Source: a virus
DNA length: 60,896 nucleotides
Strand: one strand, 5' to 3'
Virus record (IMG/VR): IMGVR_UViG_3300034106_006066
Location: 1-60,896 of that record
Made by a program: the position numbers and the translations under genes
The notes under the pieces: model-generated
Told to the model about the DNA's origin: nothing
The model's input: only the letters and a program-made list of their open reading frames with translations
Database searches by the model: none
Part shown: piece by piece, positions 44,001 to 54,400 of the stretch
Layout: each line of letters starts with the position of its first letter
Position numbering within the stretch: the first letter of the stretch is position 1

Positions 44001-46421
44001 AGTGTAGATATTCATTCGTTGTCTTATGATAACTCCTTATCTCCTTTACAACCTCTAAATAGATGGATTGATCTAAATACTTGCGCACCTGGATATATTC
44101 AACAATCAATTAATACTATTATAGGACAATCTTATTCTATTAGTTTTAAATTAGCAGCCAATAATAAAGACGCAAGAAATATTATTAAAACTTGTAGACT
44201 ATCTATTATAGGATCATCTACTATAACACAAGATTATACTTTCGACCCATCTGCTACAACATACGAATCGTATGAAAGTATGGGATGGATTGATCAAAAT
44301 TATATATTTACGGCTGATAGTTCCACAACAACTATAAAATTTGAAAGTACGTGTCCCGATTGTGGATGTTTTGGACCAGCAATAGATAATGTTTGTTTGA
44401 TTCAGACAAGTGCTAATTATAATAATTGTGCAAATTGGAATGGATCTACCAACGGTAATGTTACCACAGTAGGAAGTAATGGTGCTCCTAGTTATTATGG
44501 GACTTATGATCAAAGCGGAAATGTTTATGAGTGGAATGATCTAGATGGTACTCCTGGCTCGCTTCGTGGGCTTCGGGGCGGCTACTGGGGCAGCGACGCG
44601 CTCCCCTTGTCGTCCTCCTACAGTCTCAGCTTGTGGTACGCCCCGTCGAACTATATCAACGGCGTCGGTTTTCGTCTCGCATGTTCCCTTAACTCTTTAA
44701 ATCTTTCTAACTTTGTAAATATAGGAAATATTAACAATAGTAACGATAGTACTGGTTATGGGAGTGTAAGCTACAATTATCAAATAAATCAATACTTGGT
44801 CACCAACTGTGAGTATGTTGAGTTTTTAAATGCGGTTGCTAAGACGGACACTTATAATCTTCATAATACGATTGATAATGACTATGCTGGCATAACACAA
44901 ACCGGAACCATCGGCAATTTTGTCTACTTTGTCAAGACAAATATGGATAACAAACCCGTAGTTTTTGTAAGCTGGTTTAACGCGGCAAGATATTGCAACT
45001 GGTTACATAATGGTAAACCCTCTGGACCTCAAAATAATAGCACAACCGAAACTGGAGCATACTCTCTTAACGGAGTAACTAGCGGTAACGCTGTAGCAAA
45101 AAACAGCGGAGCTAAATATTATATCCCCACCGAAAACGAATGGTATAAAGCGGCTTTTTATAGTCCCAATAAAAATGGATCACCAGGATATTATCAGTAT
45201 GCTACTCAAAGCGATACTGCTCCAACGTGTGTAACAGCAAGCAGTACTGGAGATGGGCCAGTAAGTTCTAATTACTACGCTTGTCCATTACCGTCGCTTA
45301 GTCCAACACCAACCAGCACAACAACGCCCACAAAAACACCAGCCAATAGTGTTACTCCAACCAGCACAACAACGCCCACAAAAACACCAGCCAATAGTGT
45401 TACTCCAACCAGCACAACAACGCCCACAAAAACACCAGCCAATAGTGTTACCCCAACTAGCACAACTACTCCAACAACAACGGCTACTCCAACAGCTACT
45501 ACAGTTAGTTTAAATAGTGCTAATTTTAATGAGTGCGCCGATTGGAATAGTCAAAATGGTAATGTTACTACAGTAGGAAGTAATGGTGGGCCGAGTTATT
45601 ATGGGACTTATGATCAAAGCGGAAATGTTTATGAGTGGAATGATCTAGCTGGTACTCCTGGCTCGTCTCGTGGGTTTCGGGGCGGCTTCTGCCTCAGCCT
45701 AAACGCGAGTTCCTTGTCATCCTCCACCGGGTTCTCTAACGCCACGTCGTACGCTGGTAATATCGGAGAATTAATCGGTTTGCGTCTATCATCATCATCT
45801 TCTACTCCTAATTCTTCTAATGACTTTGTTACTGTAGCAAATACTGGTAATAGTAATGACTCTACCGGTTATGGAAATATAAACTATACTTATCAAATAG
45901 CTAAATATCCTGTAACTAACTGTGAGTATGCTAAGTTCTTAACTGCGGTAGCAAGTACCGACACATATAATCTTTATAGAGATAGCGAAGCAATAGGAAT
46001 GGATAGTGATGCTAGAAGTGGCATAAATCGAAGCGGCTCCAGCGGTAATTTCACCTACACTGTTAAAACTAACATGGGTAACAAGCCTGTAATTTATATG
46101 ACTTGGTTTAATGCTGCAAGATACTGCAACTGGTTACACAATAATAAGCCTACCGGACCTCAAAACTCCAGCACAACCGAAGACGGAGCATACTCTCTTA
46201 GCGGAAGAATTAGCGGTAACTCTGTAGCAAAAAATAGCGGAGCTAAATATTATATCCCCACCGAGAATGAATGGTATAAAGCAGCTTATTATAGTCCCAA
46301 TAAAAATGGATCACCAGGATATTATACATATGCTACACAAAGTGATAACCCTCCAGTATGTGTAACAGCAGATAGTTTTGGAAACGGGCCAAGAATCTCG
46401 GATTATATCTGTCCAACTTAA
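41085..46421 (+). CDS. 1778-aa modular adhesin: LamG, RCC1 repeats, DUF642-like and two FGE modules
   Basis: AAGGA is ~6-10 nt upstream of ATG 41085. Modules: LamG-like sandwich (~1-230); TPT linker; about seven RCC1-like repeats (~276-615, e.g. GWGRNQYGQLGNGT, SVQIGNDTWKSV-type); TPT linker; a Cys-containing domain (~731-852); TPT linker; DUF642-like carbohydrate domain (~943-1107, NGDFEQG, GYIQQSI); then two FGE/C-type-lectin modules (~1109-1404 and ~1478-1778) separated by linker. In both FGE modules the C-terminal half (SANYNN..W to GFRLA/GLRLS) precedes the N-terminal half ([20 protein letters not shown]). No Cys pair typical of catalytic FGE is obvious, so they are probably binding modules. 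Within each, a GC-rich patch looks like a hypervariable region. Confidence 0.82.
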   Translation: MPDCDILLKMNMDGIDGSSSFIDESSYNRSLSIIGSSPIIKTNNKKFGSGSAYFPNSNLSSAIRINDLGIIANINEDFTIEFWVYFDYPYSGAILGNWAFSTGSNQDWMINLSDASGYNYIDIVLGTQALMTNNTIININQWYHIAFVRKNNISKLYVNGSSELNNNSLNNQSYILGKINTPTDIGFVNPNYFKGYIDEIKIIKGLALYESDFQVPTERVPDCQALTITNTPTPTSTLTPTVTTTSTATPASTTTPTSTATPTNSVTPTATSSDIIYGFLYGWGRNQYGQLGNGTITNKSSPVQIGNDIWKQVHAGKNYTIGIRYDDTLWSWGNNTGGQLGDGTTTNRLFPVQIGNDTWKSVSSYNDQILAIKNDNTLWRWGRWTDTNAVPTGSTTPVQIGNNFWKKVYGNMIIKNDDTLWILNLKDSSPTQSNDTGGMVYTWPSNDTWKSIAFGSSYLGIKNDNTLWAWGPNWNGQLGDGSTIGRSSPVQIGNDTWKSVTIGLGSYPTSYGIKSDNTLWAWGVGYSLVPEQINNDSWKSVHVGFDYTLFIKNDNTLWGLGNNNHNQFGDGTNTNRLSISQIGSDATWQTVSIGYEEFSFGGSVSDLNYNLAIKTSAITPTPTNTVTPTNTTTPTNTVTTTSSITPTATPTNTTTPTSTLTPTVTTTSTATPASTTTPTRTATPASTTTPTNSITLTRTPNITPTNSQTPTRTATSTVTPTNTVTPITSKNCLSSIFPQSLEFIATNNDIIFHSHISDCYTKCFIELVFNNLNNSQILTENFIVPDVSSCLGDCSDDQGYKTQKDFYTTYRTTNLVSGHKYLLTASINCMESIIQEKILDFNDRDIYDCCELPTPEPSTTSTATPTISPTKSVTPTPTKTPVNSVTPTSTSTTTPTKTPVNSVTPTSTSTTTPTKTPVNSVTPTSTTTPTRTATPTATPMQTSACLLNNGDFEQGAPGNEGGGGTITSWTQNSVDIHSLSYDNSLSPLQPLNRWIDLNTCAPGYIQQSINTIIGQSYSISFKLAANNKDARNIIKTCRLSIIGSSTITQDYTFDPSATTYESYESMGWIDQNYIFTADSSTTTIKFESTCPDCGCFGPAIDNVCLIQTSANYNNCANWNGSTNGNVTTVGSNGAPSYYGTYDQSGNVYEWNDLDGTPGSLRGLRGGYWGSDALPLSSSYSLSLWYAPSNYINGVGFRLACSLNSLNLSNFVNIGNINNSNDSTGYGSVSYNYQINQYLVTNCEYVEFLNAVAKTDTYNLHNTIDNDYAGITQTGTIGNFVYFVKTNMDNKPVVFVSWFNAARYCNWLHNGKPSGPQNNSTTETGAYSLNGVTSGNAVAKNSGAKYYIPTENEWYKAAFYSPNKNGSPGYYQYATQSDTAPTCVTASSTGDGPVSSNYYACPLPSLSPTPTSTTTPTKTPANSVTPTSTTTPTKTPANSVTPTSTTTPTKTPANSVTPTSTTTPTTTATPTATTVSLNSANFNECADWNSQNGNVTTVGSNGGPSYYGTYDQSGNVYEWNDLAGTPGSSRGFRGGFCLSLNASSLSSSTGFSNATSYAGNIGELIGLRLSSSSSTPNSSNDFVTVANTGNSNDSTGYGNINYTYQIAKYPVTNCEYAKFLTAVASTDTYNLYRDSEAIGMDSDARSGINRSGSSGNFTYTVKTNMGNKPVIYMTWFNAARYCNWLHNNKPTGPQNSSTTEDGAYSLSGRISGNSVAKNSGAKYYIPTENEWYKAAYYSPNKNGSPGYYTYATQSDNPPVCVTADSFGNGPRISDYICPT
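43700..43870 (+). repeat. 54-bp tandem repeat in TPT linker
   Basis: Three near-identical 54-bp units begin at 43711, 43765 and 43819, each encoding 18 residues with a TPTKTPVNSVTPTSTSTT-type repeat. Exact DNA identity suggests recent expansion. Confidence 0.9.
44546..44690 (+). other. Candidate DGR-type variable region 1
   Basis: Encodes the LRGLRGGYW...GFRLA end of the first FGE module. By hand count 44551-44680 is about 64% G+C, far above the flanking A/T-rich sequence. Compared with the second module it keeps the frame words (GGTACTCCTGGCTCG, GGGGCGGC, TTGTC.TCCTCC, ATCGGTTT-like ending) while codons between them differ. No reverse transcriptase is encoded in this window. Confidence 0.5.
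45312..45470 (+). repeat. 48-bp tandem repeat in TPT linker
   Basis: Units begin at 45325, 45373 and 45421, each encoding 16 residues (TPTKTPANSVTPTSTT type). A close relative of the 54-bp array at 43.7 kb in the same gene. Confidence 0.9.
45656..45795 (+). other. Candidate DGR-type variable region 2
   Basis: Encodes SRGFRGGFC...GLRLSSS of the second FGE module, about 56% G+C by hand count over 45661-45780. Shares its frame words with the variable region at 44.55 kb but has different residues at most positions between them. Confidence 0.5.
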
Positions 46422-46462
46422 TAAAAACTTAAATGGTAAATTTTTTGAAAGATTATTAATTT

Positions 46463-47215
46463 ATGCCACTATCATACAGAATACCAAAAGTAGACAATAA
46501 AATAGCACAATGCTGTCCTGCACCTTCTTTACCGCCAAGTTCGGTTACTCCATCTCCTACCAGAACAATAACACCTACTATTACTCCTACAAATACGTTT
46601 ACTCCAACACCAACAGTATCACCTACTAATAGCGTTACTCCAACTATTACGGCAACGCCAACTAATAGCGCTACTCCAACTAATACGGCAACGCCAACCA
46701 ATAGCATTACGCCAACTAATACGGCAACGCCTACCAATAGCGTTACTCCAACCCGCACGGCTAGTGCTACACCAACTAATAGTGTTACTCCAACTCGCAC
46801 GACAACGCCAACTAATACCTTAACGCCAACCAATAGCATTACGCCAACGAATACGACAACCCCAACTAACACAATTACCCCAACCAATACCAAACCCTGT
46901 TCAGTAATTGATTATTGTGGTCAATGCGACGAAAACGGAGACAGTCAAGAAGATAGAACTGGTATTGTTGCTACCTGGACAGTAACTATACCTAACGAGT
47001 ATACTCTTCCTCTACAGATTACATTTAGTGGTGGTGTGAATGATCAATTAATTGTAAATGGAGATGTCGTGGGCGACGGTGGTGACTTTACATATGTTTA
47101 TACAGCAACTCAAAGATCATTTGTGATGAGTATTAATAATACAGGCTTTGGTGCTAATGCTACTTTCCAAATATGTCCAAGATTAGAAATTGGTCCAATA
47201 GATACTGGTCTTTAA
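46463..47215 (+). CDS. TPT-linker protein with a C-terminal beta domain
   Basis: 250 aa. Residues ~27-145 are TPTNSVTPT-type repeats; residues ~150-250 form a beta-rich domain with a [18 protein letters not shown] strand start and a [10 protein letters not shown] ending, similar in style to small virion domains. No signal peptide. A complementary-strand frame over the repeat (VGVTVLVGV pattern) is a shadow. About 120 bp with no recognised gene separates it from the next gene. Confidence 0.65.
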   Translation: MPLSYRIPKVDNKIAQCCPAPSLPPSSVTPSPTRTITPTITPTNTFTPTPTVSPTNSVTPTITATPTNSATPTNTATPTNSITPTNTATPTNSVTPTRTASATPTNSVTPTRTTTPTNTLTPTNSITPTNTTTPTNTITPTNTKPCSVIDYCGQCDENGDSQEDRTGIVATWTVTIPNEYTLPLQITFSGGVNDQLIVNGDVVGDGGDFTYVYTATQRSFVMSINNTGFGANATFQICPRLEIGPIDTGL

Positions 47216-47334
47216 TACTGGAGTCAGTGATGATTGATCAAATATAGATCTAAGGAATAATAGATGGATTGCAATTCGCCTAGGTGTATCCTAAATTAGG
47301 GCGCATACAGAAATACCTGTAAAATCAAAATAAT

Positions 47335-50300
47335 ATGATCATATATTCTTTAAAAACGTCTTTTACTTATAAAAATAACGAATCATTAGATTTGTTAACT
47401 ATTCCAGAAAATAGTTTTGATAATAATTTATATATTGATTATAATAATTTTATAAATTCAGTATCATTTATTTATGGTGATCAAAAACTTGATGGATCTA
47501 TTCCTGTCTTTTGGACCAGAATAAAAGACAATAATACTCTAGAAAGAGAAGCTGATCCGAATAGTACTCTTCGAAGTTTACAAAGTAATCATCATTATTA
47601 TATAGTATTATTAGATAATTCTAAATTACCAGTTAAAATTCCAACCCCAATAGATAGTTCTAAATTCTTAGGAAAAAATAATTATTCTAATATAAAATGT
47701 GACGATATAGATTGTGATAATCAATTAACAATAAACTCTACCGCTCATAGATCATTATTATTGAATAATGATACCGGACACTCAGCAGATATTCATATAG
47801 AGCTATCTGGCTTAAAGCCCAATTCATCATATCTCTATACTATAGAGCCTATAATTTCTAATTGGCCATATAAATTAAGTCAATACTCAGGAGAAATCTT
47901 AAGAAATAGTCCATTAACAAATTTGGGACTAGTAAATTCCGCCATAGATACCAAATTTATATATCTGCCAGATATATCTAGTTCTGGATCTGGCCCCTTA
48001 ATAGATATTACCAATACTGATTATAAAAATAATATTTTTTCATTACTCTCTTTAAAAATTTTTAATGAATCTAATAGTTTGGTTGCTAAAGACACCATAA
48101 GTATTCTGTGCGACAACTGCATAACATCATCTATTACTGATAAATGCGCCAGAATAGATATTTTAAGTAAAAATATTGTATTATCTAGTGGAGATTCGTC
48201 TGTCAAACTAATAGGTAGCTGTTATAATTTAAATCCTAATAGTAAATATATATATAATTTTTATAGTAATAATTCTAATTGGCCGTGCTTTATTTCTCCA
48301 GTTTCTGGAATAGTATCTATTGATTCACTATATGCTCAAGATACTATTATTTATGGTTCTGGAAATATAGAGGCAGTATTACAATTTAATAATAATCTAC
48401 AAGAAACTTCTAATTTAGCATATAATATACCAGAATATACTAGCGAAGTTTTTTTTGATAAAAATATATATACTAATTTAGGCTTATATATTAGTTCAGA
48501 ATCTGAAGATTGTGATACTGCTTTCGACAATACGAATATATTGTGTAATTCATGTTTATCTAGTAAAAGCTTAGGTAATTGTTTAAATTCAATCAGTATA
48601 AATATTAATAATTCTAATTTACAATATCCTATTCTTTCTTCAGTTTCGAGGCCAGGAGCAGAAATATTAGTACCAGAAGATTGTTGTAATAAAACTCAAA
48701 CTTTAACAACTACTATTAGTGGATTATGTGCTAATCATCAATATACTTATGAGTGGACTAGCTATCCAGATATTAGAATTATACCTACCAGCGGATATTT
48801 AAGTATAAATGATGATTCAACAATTTTACAAAGCTTATATAATTTAAACAACAATCAAATTAGTAGTATTAAATTAAAAATTTTTGATGGAGACAAATAT
48901 GTTGAAGATAATGTATTGATAAGATGTAATAATGGTTGTTTTAAACCAAGTCCTACACCTACTCCAACTAATACCACTACCCCAACAGTTACTCCTACAA
49001 ATACTATTACTCGCACAGCTACTCCAACTAATACCGTTACTCGCACAACTACTCCAACTAATACCGTTACTCGCACAACTACTCCAACTAATACCGTTAC
49101 TCGCACAGCTACTCCAACAAATACGGTGACTCCAACAAATACAGCTACTCCATATGCAACCCCAACCACAACTGTGGCTATAACACCCACACCAACACTC
49201 ACTGACCTTTATTATTCTTTATATCCTATCTTGTCGGCTCCTAACGTAGATTGGACAGTATTATCTTTATCTAATAATGGAGAAAAAATAGTTGGAGCAT
49301 CTTCTACTAGACAAAATCCAGGACAATCTCCTGCTATTTACCAAGATAAAATATATATTAGTTCGAATAGCGGTTCTACTTTTAATGATAGTACACCTCT
49401 CGGTTTAGATTTTTATAACGTAGATATTGATTCCTCAGAAGATGGAACAAAATTAATAGTTAGTGTTATAAATGGTGTTTATGTTTCTGCTAATGGCGGA
49501 TTGAATTGGACATATATTAATATTCCTAAAAATCCAAATGATGTAAATAATAGTTATTTTGAGGGAGTGGCAATATCCAATGATGGTACAAAAATGATTG
49601 CGGCCCGTGCAAGCGGTATGATTTATAGTTCCTCTAATGGGGGAGTTTCCTGGACATCAGGCTCCATTCTTCCAGAAGACTTACTAATTGGAGGCAATAT
49701 TAGAAGTTGGAATTCGGTAGTAATGTCTGGAGATGGCGAAACATTTATAGCGTCTGATATTTTCGGTGTTTATATTTCTAAAGACTATGGAGTTACTTGG
49801 GATAAATCTTTCTATAATTCAGGAATACTGGCATGCTCAAATAACGGTAACGAGATATTCTGTTTAAGAAATGATTACTTTTCATCACCAAATACTCCAG
49901 CTGGTTATAAATCTATTAATGGAGGTGCGACATGGACTCTATTAAATATTAGAGACAACAATGGTGATTTGTTTCCGCTAGTTTCGGGACTCTTTAAAAG
50001 CGTCTCCTGTTCTGCTGATGGTTCAAAAATTATTGTTGCCGACTATGGTATGAATAATTATCTAGGAGTTACTAGTAACGGTAATCTATATTTATCTGTT
50101 GATTATGGAACAACATGGAGAAAACTAAATTTTAATCAACCTTATGGTGGAATCTTTAATCCAATTTTAAATTGGCATACTGTAGATATTTCCTCTGATG
50201 GTTCAAAAATTATTGCTTCCTGCAAGGCGACATCAGTACAAAACTGGCCAGCGACTTATGAACAAACTAATTTATATTATGATCAAAAAATATTTTATGC

Positions 50301-51288
50301 TTTAATTCCATCAAATACTAATACTCTGACACCTACGCCAACTAATAGTACTACTCCAACTCCAACAAAAACTAGCACAACACCTACCCCAACAACCAGC
50401 ATAACACCTACTCCAACAAAAACTACAGGATTAATATATTCCAATATGCTATTTAATAATAGCTCATGGAACTCTATAGACGATGCTTACTGGAGAAATA
50501 CTTTAACTAATGCGGCAAATAGATGGTCAACATATTTAAGATATGGTGAAGAGGCTATTAATTACATAAAATCTTTATATCCTAATTGGTCAGGATTAGA
50601 ATTAAAGATAACTCCAGAAACGTTTAGCATATATAATGATTCTAATAGTACGACCATAGCATCATGCGGGCCTGTTAATTTTATTACTGGAGCGAATACA
50701 AATACTAGTAATATTCCATTATTTAATTCTATTAATTTTCAATTACATATTAATGAATATTATCGTAATAGTTACTCTAATAATGATTGGTTAAATATAT
50801 TAACTCATGAACTAGGACACGCATTAGGAATAGGTATATACTGGGATCCATTCTTTTCAAGCTATGGAGCAGTTGTTCCAGCGGATAATTTTATTAATAA
50901 TGAAAACTATAATATAACACAACAAGGTTATAATAATATAACCTCTTTAAATAGGAGTAAAACTCCAATAGAAGATTCAGGATCGGCTGGTACAGTTAAT
51001 TCTCACTGGGAAAATAATTATAGAGATACAAATTATTCTGGAGGGAATGGGGTAGCTTATCCTGGATTATCTAATGAATTAATGGTTGGTACTATTAGTC
51101 CAGGAAATAGTAGAGTATTATCATTATTAAGTATAAAAAATTTGGTTGGATATGGATACGAAGAGAAAAATCCAAATACTTCAGAAGGAATTCCAACTAT
51201 TATAGATTCACCAAGCATGTCTACACAAAATATACATCTTGGATGCTCTTGTTTAAAAGATATCATAAAGAATATGAAACCCGTATAA
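47335..51288 (+). CDS. 1317-aa protein: beta domains, Asp-box propeller and leishmanolysin-like metalloprotease
   Basis: Residues ~1-105 form a beta domain with a paralogue in the 3062-aa protein. Residues ~105-540 are Ig-like Cys-containing modules. After a TPT linker (~540-622), an Asp-box region (~623-990) carries SANGGLNWTYI, SSNGGVSWTSG, SKDYGVTWD and SVDYGTTWRKL, typical of sialidase- or sortilin-like propellers. After a second linker (~997-1032) comes a zinc metalloprotease with HELGHALGIG (H1158-E1159-H1162), HWENNY and a SNELMVGT-SLLSIKNLVGYGY ending, the leishmanolysin-like pattern. The active-site Glu is intact. No clear ribosome site is visible upstream. Confidence 0.8.
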   Translation: MIIYSLKTSFTYKNNESLDLLTIPENSFDNNLYIDYNNFINSVSFIYGDQKLDGSIPVFWTRIKDNNTLEREADPNSTLRSLQSNHHYYIVLLDNSKLPVKIPTPIDSSKFLGKNNYSNIKCDDIDCDNQLTINSTAHRSLLLNNDTGHSADIHIELSGLKPNSSYLYTIEPIISNWPYKLSQYSGEILRNSPLTNLGLVNSAIDTKFIYLPDISSSGSGPLIDITNTDYKNNIFSLLSLKIFNESNSLVAKDTISILCDNCITSSITDKCARIDILSKNIVLSSGDSSVKLIGSCYNLNPNSKYIYNFYSNNSNWPCFISPVSGIVSIDSLYAQDTIIYGSGNIEAVLQFNNNLQETSNLAYNIPEYTSEVFFDKNIYTNLGLYISSESEDCDTAFDNTNILCNSCLSSKSLGNCLNSISININNSNLQYPILSSVSRPGAEILVPEDCCNKTQTLTTTISGLCANHQYTYEWTSYPDIRIIPTSGYLSINDDSTILQSLYNLNNNQISSIKLKIFDGDKYVEDNVLIRCNNGCFKPSPTPTPTNTTTPTVTPTNTITRTATPTNTVTRTTTPTNTVTRTTTPTNTVTRTATPTNTVTPTNTATPYATPTTTVAITPTPTLTDLYYSLYPILSAPNVDWTVLSLSNNGEKIVGASSTRQNPGQSPAIYQDKIYISSNSGSTFNDSTPLGLDFYNVDIDSSEDGTKLIVSVINGVYVSANGGLNWTYINIPKNPNDVNNSYFEGVAISNDGTKMIAARASGMIYSSSNGGVSWTSGSILPEDLLIGGNIRSWNSVVMSGDGETFIASDIFGVYISKDYGVTWDKSFYNSGILACSNNGNEIFCLRNDYFSSPNTPAGYKSINGGATWTLLNIRDNNGDLFPLVSGLFKSVSCSADGSKIIVADYGMNNYLGVTSNGNLYLSVDYGTTWRKLNFNQPYGGIFNPILNWHTVDISSDGSKIIASCKATSVQNWPATYEQTNLYYDQKIFYALIPSNTNTLTPTPTNSTTPTPTKTSTTPTPTTSITPTPTKTTGLIYSNMLFNNSSWNSIDDAYWRNTLTNAANRWSTYLRYGEEAINYIKSLYPNWSGLELKITPETFSIYNDSNSTTIASCGPVNFITGANTNTSNIPLFNSINFQLHINEYYRNSYSNNDWLNILTHELGHALGIGIYWDPFFSSYGAVVPADNFINNENYNITQQGYNNITSLNRSKTPIEDSGSAGTVNSHWENNYRDTNYSGGNGVAYPGLSNELMVGTISPGNSRVLSLLSIKNLVGYGYEEKNPNTSEGIPTIIDSPSMSTQNIHLGCSCLKDIIKNMKPV
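48985..49130 (+). repeat. 30-bp tandem repeat in TPT linker
   Basis: Near-identical 30-bp units encoding ATPTNTVTRT begin at 49021, 49051 and 49081. Another recently expanded linker array. Confidence 0.88.
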
Positions 51289-51413
51289 AAAATTAAAATA
51301 TGACTTATTTTCTAATATACCTATAATTATTTATAAGGTGTATTCAGATTATATCTTAGTACAACAGGATATTAAATATTGGACCAAATCTTTAATATAT
51401 GAACAAATAAATT

Positions 51414-54400
51414 ATGAGTAATAGTGCCAATTATAAAAACTCAGCAATATGGAATAATGTTGTAGGAAATATTACAACAAACGGAACTAATGGAATTTCT
51501 AGTTTCTATAATACTAGAGATCAAAGCGGAAACGTTTGGGAATGGATAGAAAATTCAAACAGTAATGATAATTTATTAAAGAACAGAAGAGGAGGGGCGT
51601 GGAACAGCTCATCCGAAAAGTCTATTTCTGTATCAGGACTAGCTACAGGATCATTAGCAACAAAAAGTCATAATACTGGTTTTAGAATTGGCCAATCTTT
51701 CCAAGAGAATAATTATAGTTTTGCTCACTTTGTTGATATTATTAATCCTAATAATCCACCAGATACTGGAAATAATACAAACTTAGGATCAGTGTCATAT
51801 TCTTTTAAAATTATGCAGAATACTGTTACTAATTCTCAGTACGCATATTTTCTTAATGTTGTTGACCCTAGCGGCCTAAATAGTCATAATTTATATTCTA
51901 CTTTAATGACTAAAGATAATGATTTAAATAATCCTCGTGGAGGCATAAATTATTCTAGTTCTAGAAATATAGGATCAAAATATACAGTAAAACCTTATTT
52001 TGAGAATAAACCAGTTAATTATGTTAGCTGGACCAACGCCGCCATGCTATGCAATTGGCTCCATAATGGAGCATCATCCAATAGTAGTGTAGCAACAGGG
52101 GTTTATGACCTAAGTAACCCGAGTACTACTTCAAGATCAATAGATGCTAAATATTTTATTCCTAATGATAATGAATGGTACAAAGCAGCTTTTTATTCAG
52201 ATTCTATTTCTGGTTACTATTTATATGCGACTCAAAGCAATCAGGCGCCTTGCTCCATAGGATCAAATAGTTGTGGTAGTATTAATTCTATTAATGGAGA
52301 TGGTTCAGTAATTACTAATGCTCCAACTCCATCTATTACTCCATCTGTTACTTTTAGTCCAACTCCAACACTATCTATTAGTCCTACTAAAAGCTTAACT
52401 CCAACAATTACTTCAACCAAAACATTAACACCAACTAAAACACCTACTAATACTCCAACTATATCAATTAGTCCTACTGTTACTATCAGTCCATTTACAA
52501 CTTCTACTCCAACAGTTTCTGTTACTAATAGCAATACTCCGACTTTAACAGTAACACGGACTATAACGCCGACCAATACTGCTACTACAACAAGAACACC
52601 ATCTCGCACACCAACAAAAACACCTACACCAACAAAAACAAATACCCCCACAATAACACCTACAACTTCTATTAGTCCGTCAATTACTCCTAGTATCAGC
52701 TTAAGTGCAAGTATAGAGCCTCCTAGTAGACCAGATATTCTAGATAGAAGACACAATATCAAACAGTATATTGGCAAAAATCCTTTAAATCTTATATCGG
52801 CACCAACACCACGACTAATCAATGATACATTAGTTAAAGATTGGTATAATTTTATTTCAAATATAGAACTAATTTATCAAAAAGATATTAATAATAATGG
52901 ATTATATGATAATAGTAGTTTATATTTTAATACCATAGCTAGTGGTGACTCCATAGTCCCAGATTCATCATCAACACTACAACAATTAGAAACGAATCAG
53001 ACATATTATTTTATACTAAAATCATCAGCAAACATTCCTGTCAAAATTCCTTTTGATAATCATAATTATAATTCTATACTAGCTTCCTCTGGTATTATTG
53101 ATTCTATCAGGAAATTAGACCTATCACCAGATTCTTTTATTGGTAAAATCAATTCTAATAATGAATTAAATCACTTAACTATTATAGATGCTTTGTATAA
53201 AGATATAGATAATCTTAAAAAAGATAAAAAATATCCAGATAAAATACAACAAGCAGAAAATATATTAGATGTTGTATATACTGATTATATTAATAACAAT
53301 CCTTGCTCATCATTAGTAGAATATGAAGAGAATTGTGATTCTCATTATAATTTTAATCCATCTATTAATTTACCTTCTGGATTATCAAATAATTTAACTA
53401 ATATTAATATTGAAAATATAGACACTTATATTGCTAGAATTAATATTCCAATTAACAATTTACCAGAATTAACAAACAATGAAGAAATTTTGTATGAATT
53501 TAATTTTATAGATACTGATGGTAAAACATACCAAATATACCCATATAGCGGATCTATTCTACCCAATAATAATTTATCAAATATTTCTGCGATAGTAAAT
53601 ATGTTCCCTTCGTCTACTCCAACAGTTACTCCAACTATAACTCCAACAAATACTGTTACTCCTACAAGCACTGTTACTCCAACCAATAGTATTACTCCTA
53701 CCAATAGCATTACTCCTACTTTAACTCCAACAACAACAATTACCCCAACAAGAACAACCACTCCAACAAATACCATTACTCCGACTAATACTATTACGCC
53801 GACTAATACTATTACTCCGACTGTTACTCCAACCAACACCATTACTCCAACCAATACTATCACTCCAACTATCACTCCAACTACTACTATAACTCCTAGT
53901 ACTACCAGACCATCTTATAATAGTGCAAACTATAATGAATCAGCCAACTGGAATGGGTCTTCTGGAGGTAATGTAACGACCGTAGGTAGCAATGGAGGAT
54001 CATCTTATTATGGAACTTATGATCAAAGCGGAAATGTTAAAGAATGGAACGATCTAAATAATAGTATTACTGTAAATAAAGGTTTAAGGGGCGGAGGGTG
54101 GAACGATACTTTAGCAACACTATCGTCTTCTTCCGATTCATTATCTTTTATTCCAGAATATGCTGATGATAGTATAGGATTTCGTATTTGTGCGATGAAT
54201 AATACTTTTGATTATAATTTTGTAAGTGTTGCGGATACTAATAATATTAATAGCTCTAATTCATATGGAAATGTAAATTATATTTATCAAATTGGAAAAT
54301 ATCCAGTTACTAATTGTGAATATGCTCAATTTTTAAACTCAGTTGCATCAGTAGATAAGTATAATTTATATAATGATAATATGGATAGCGCTAGATGCGG

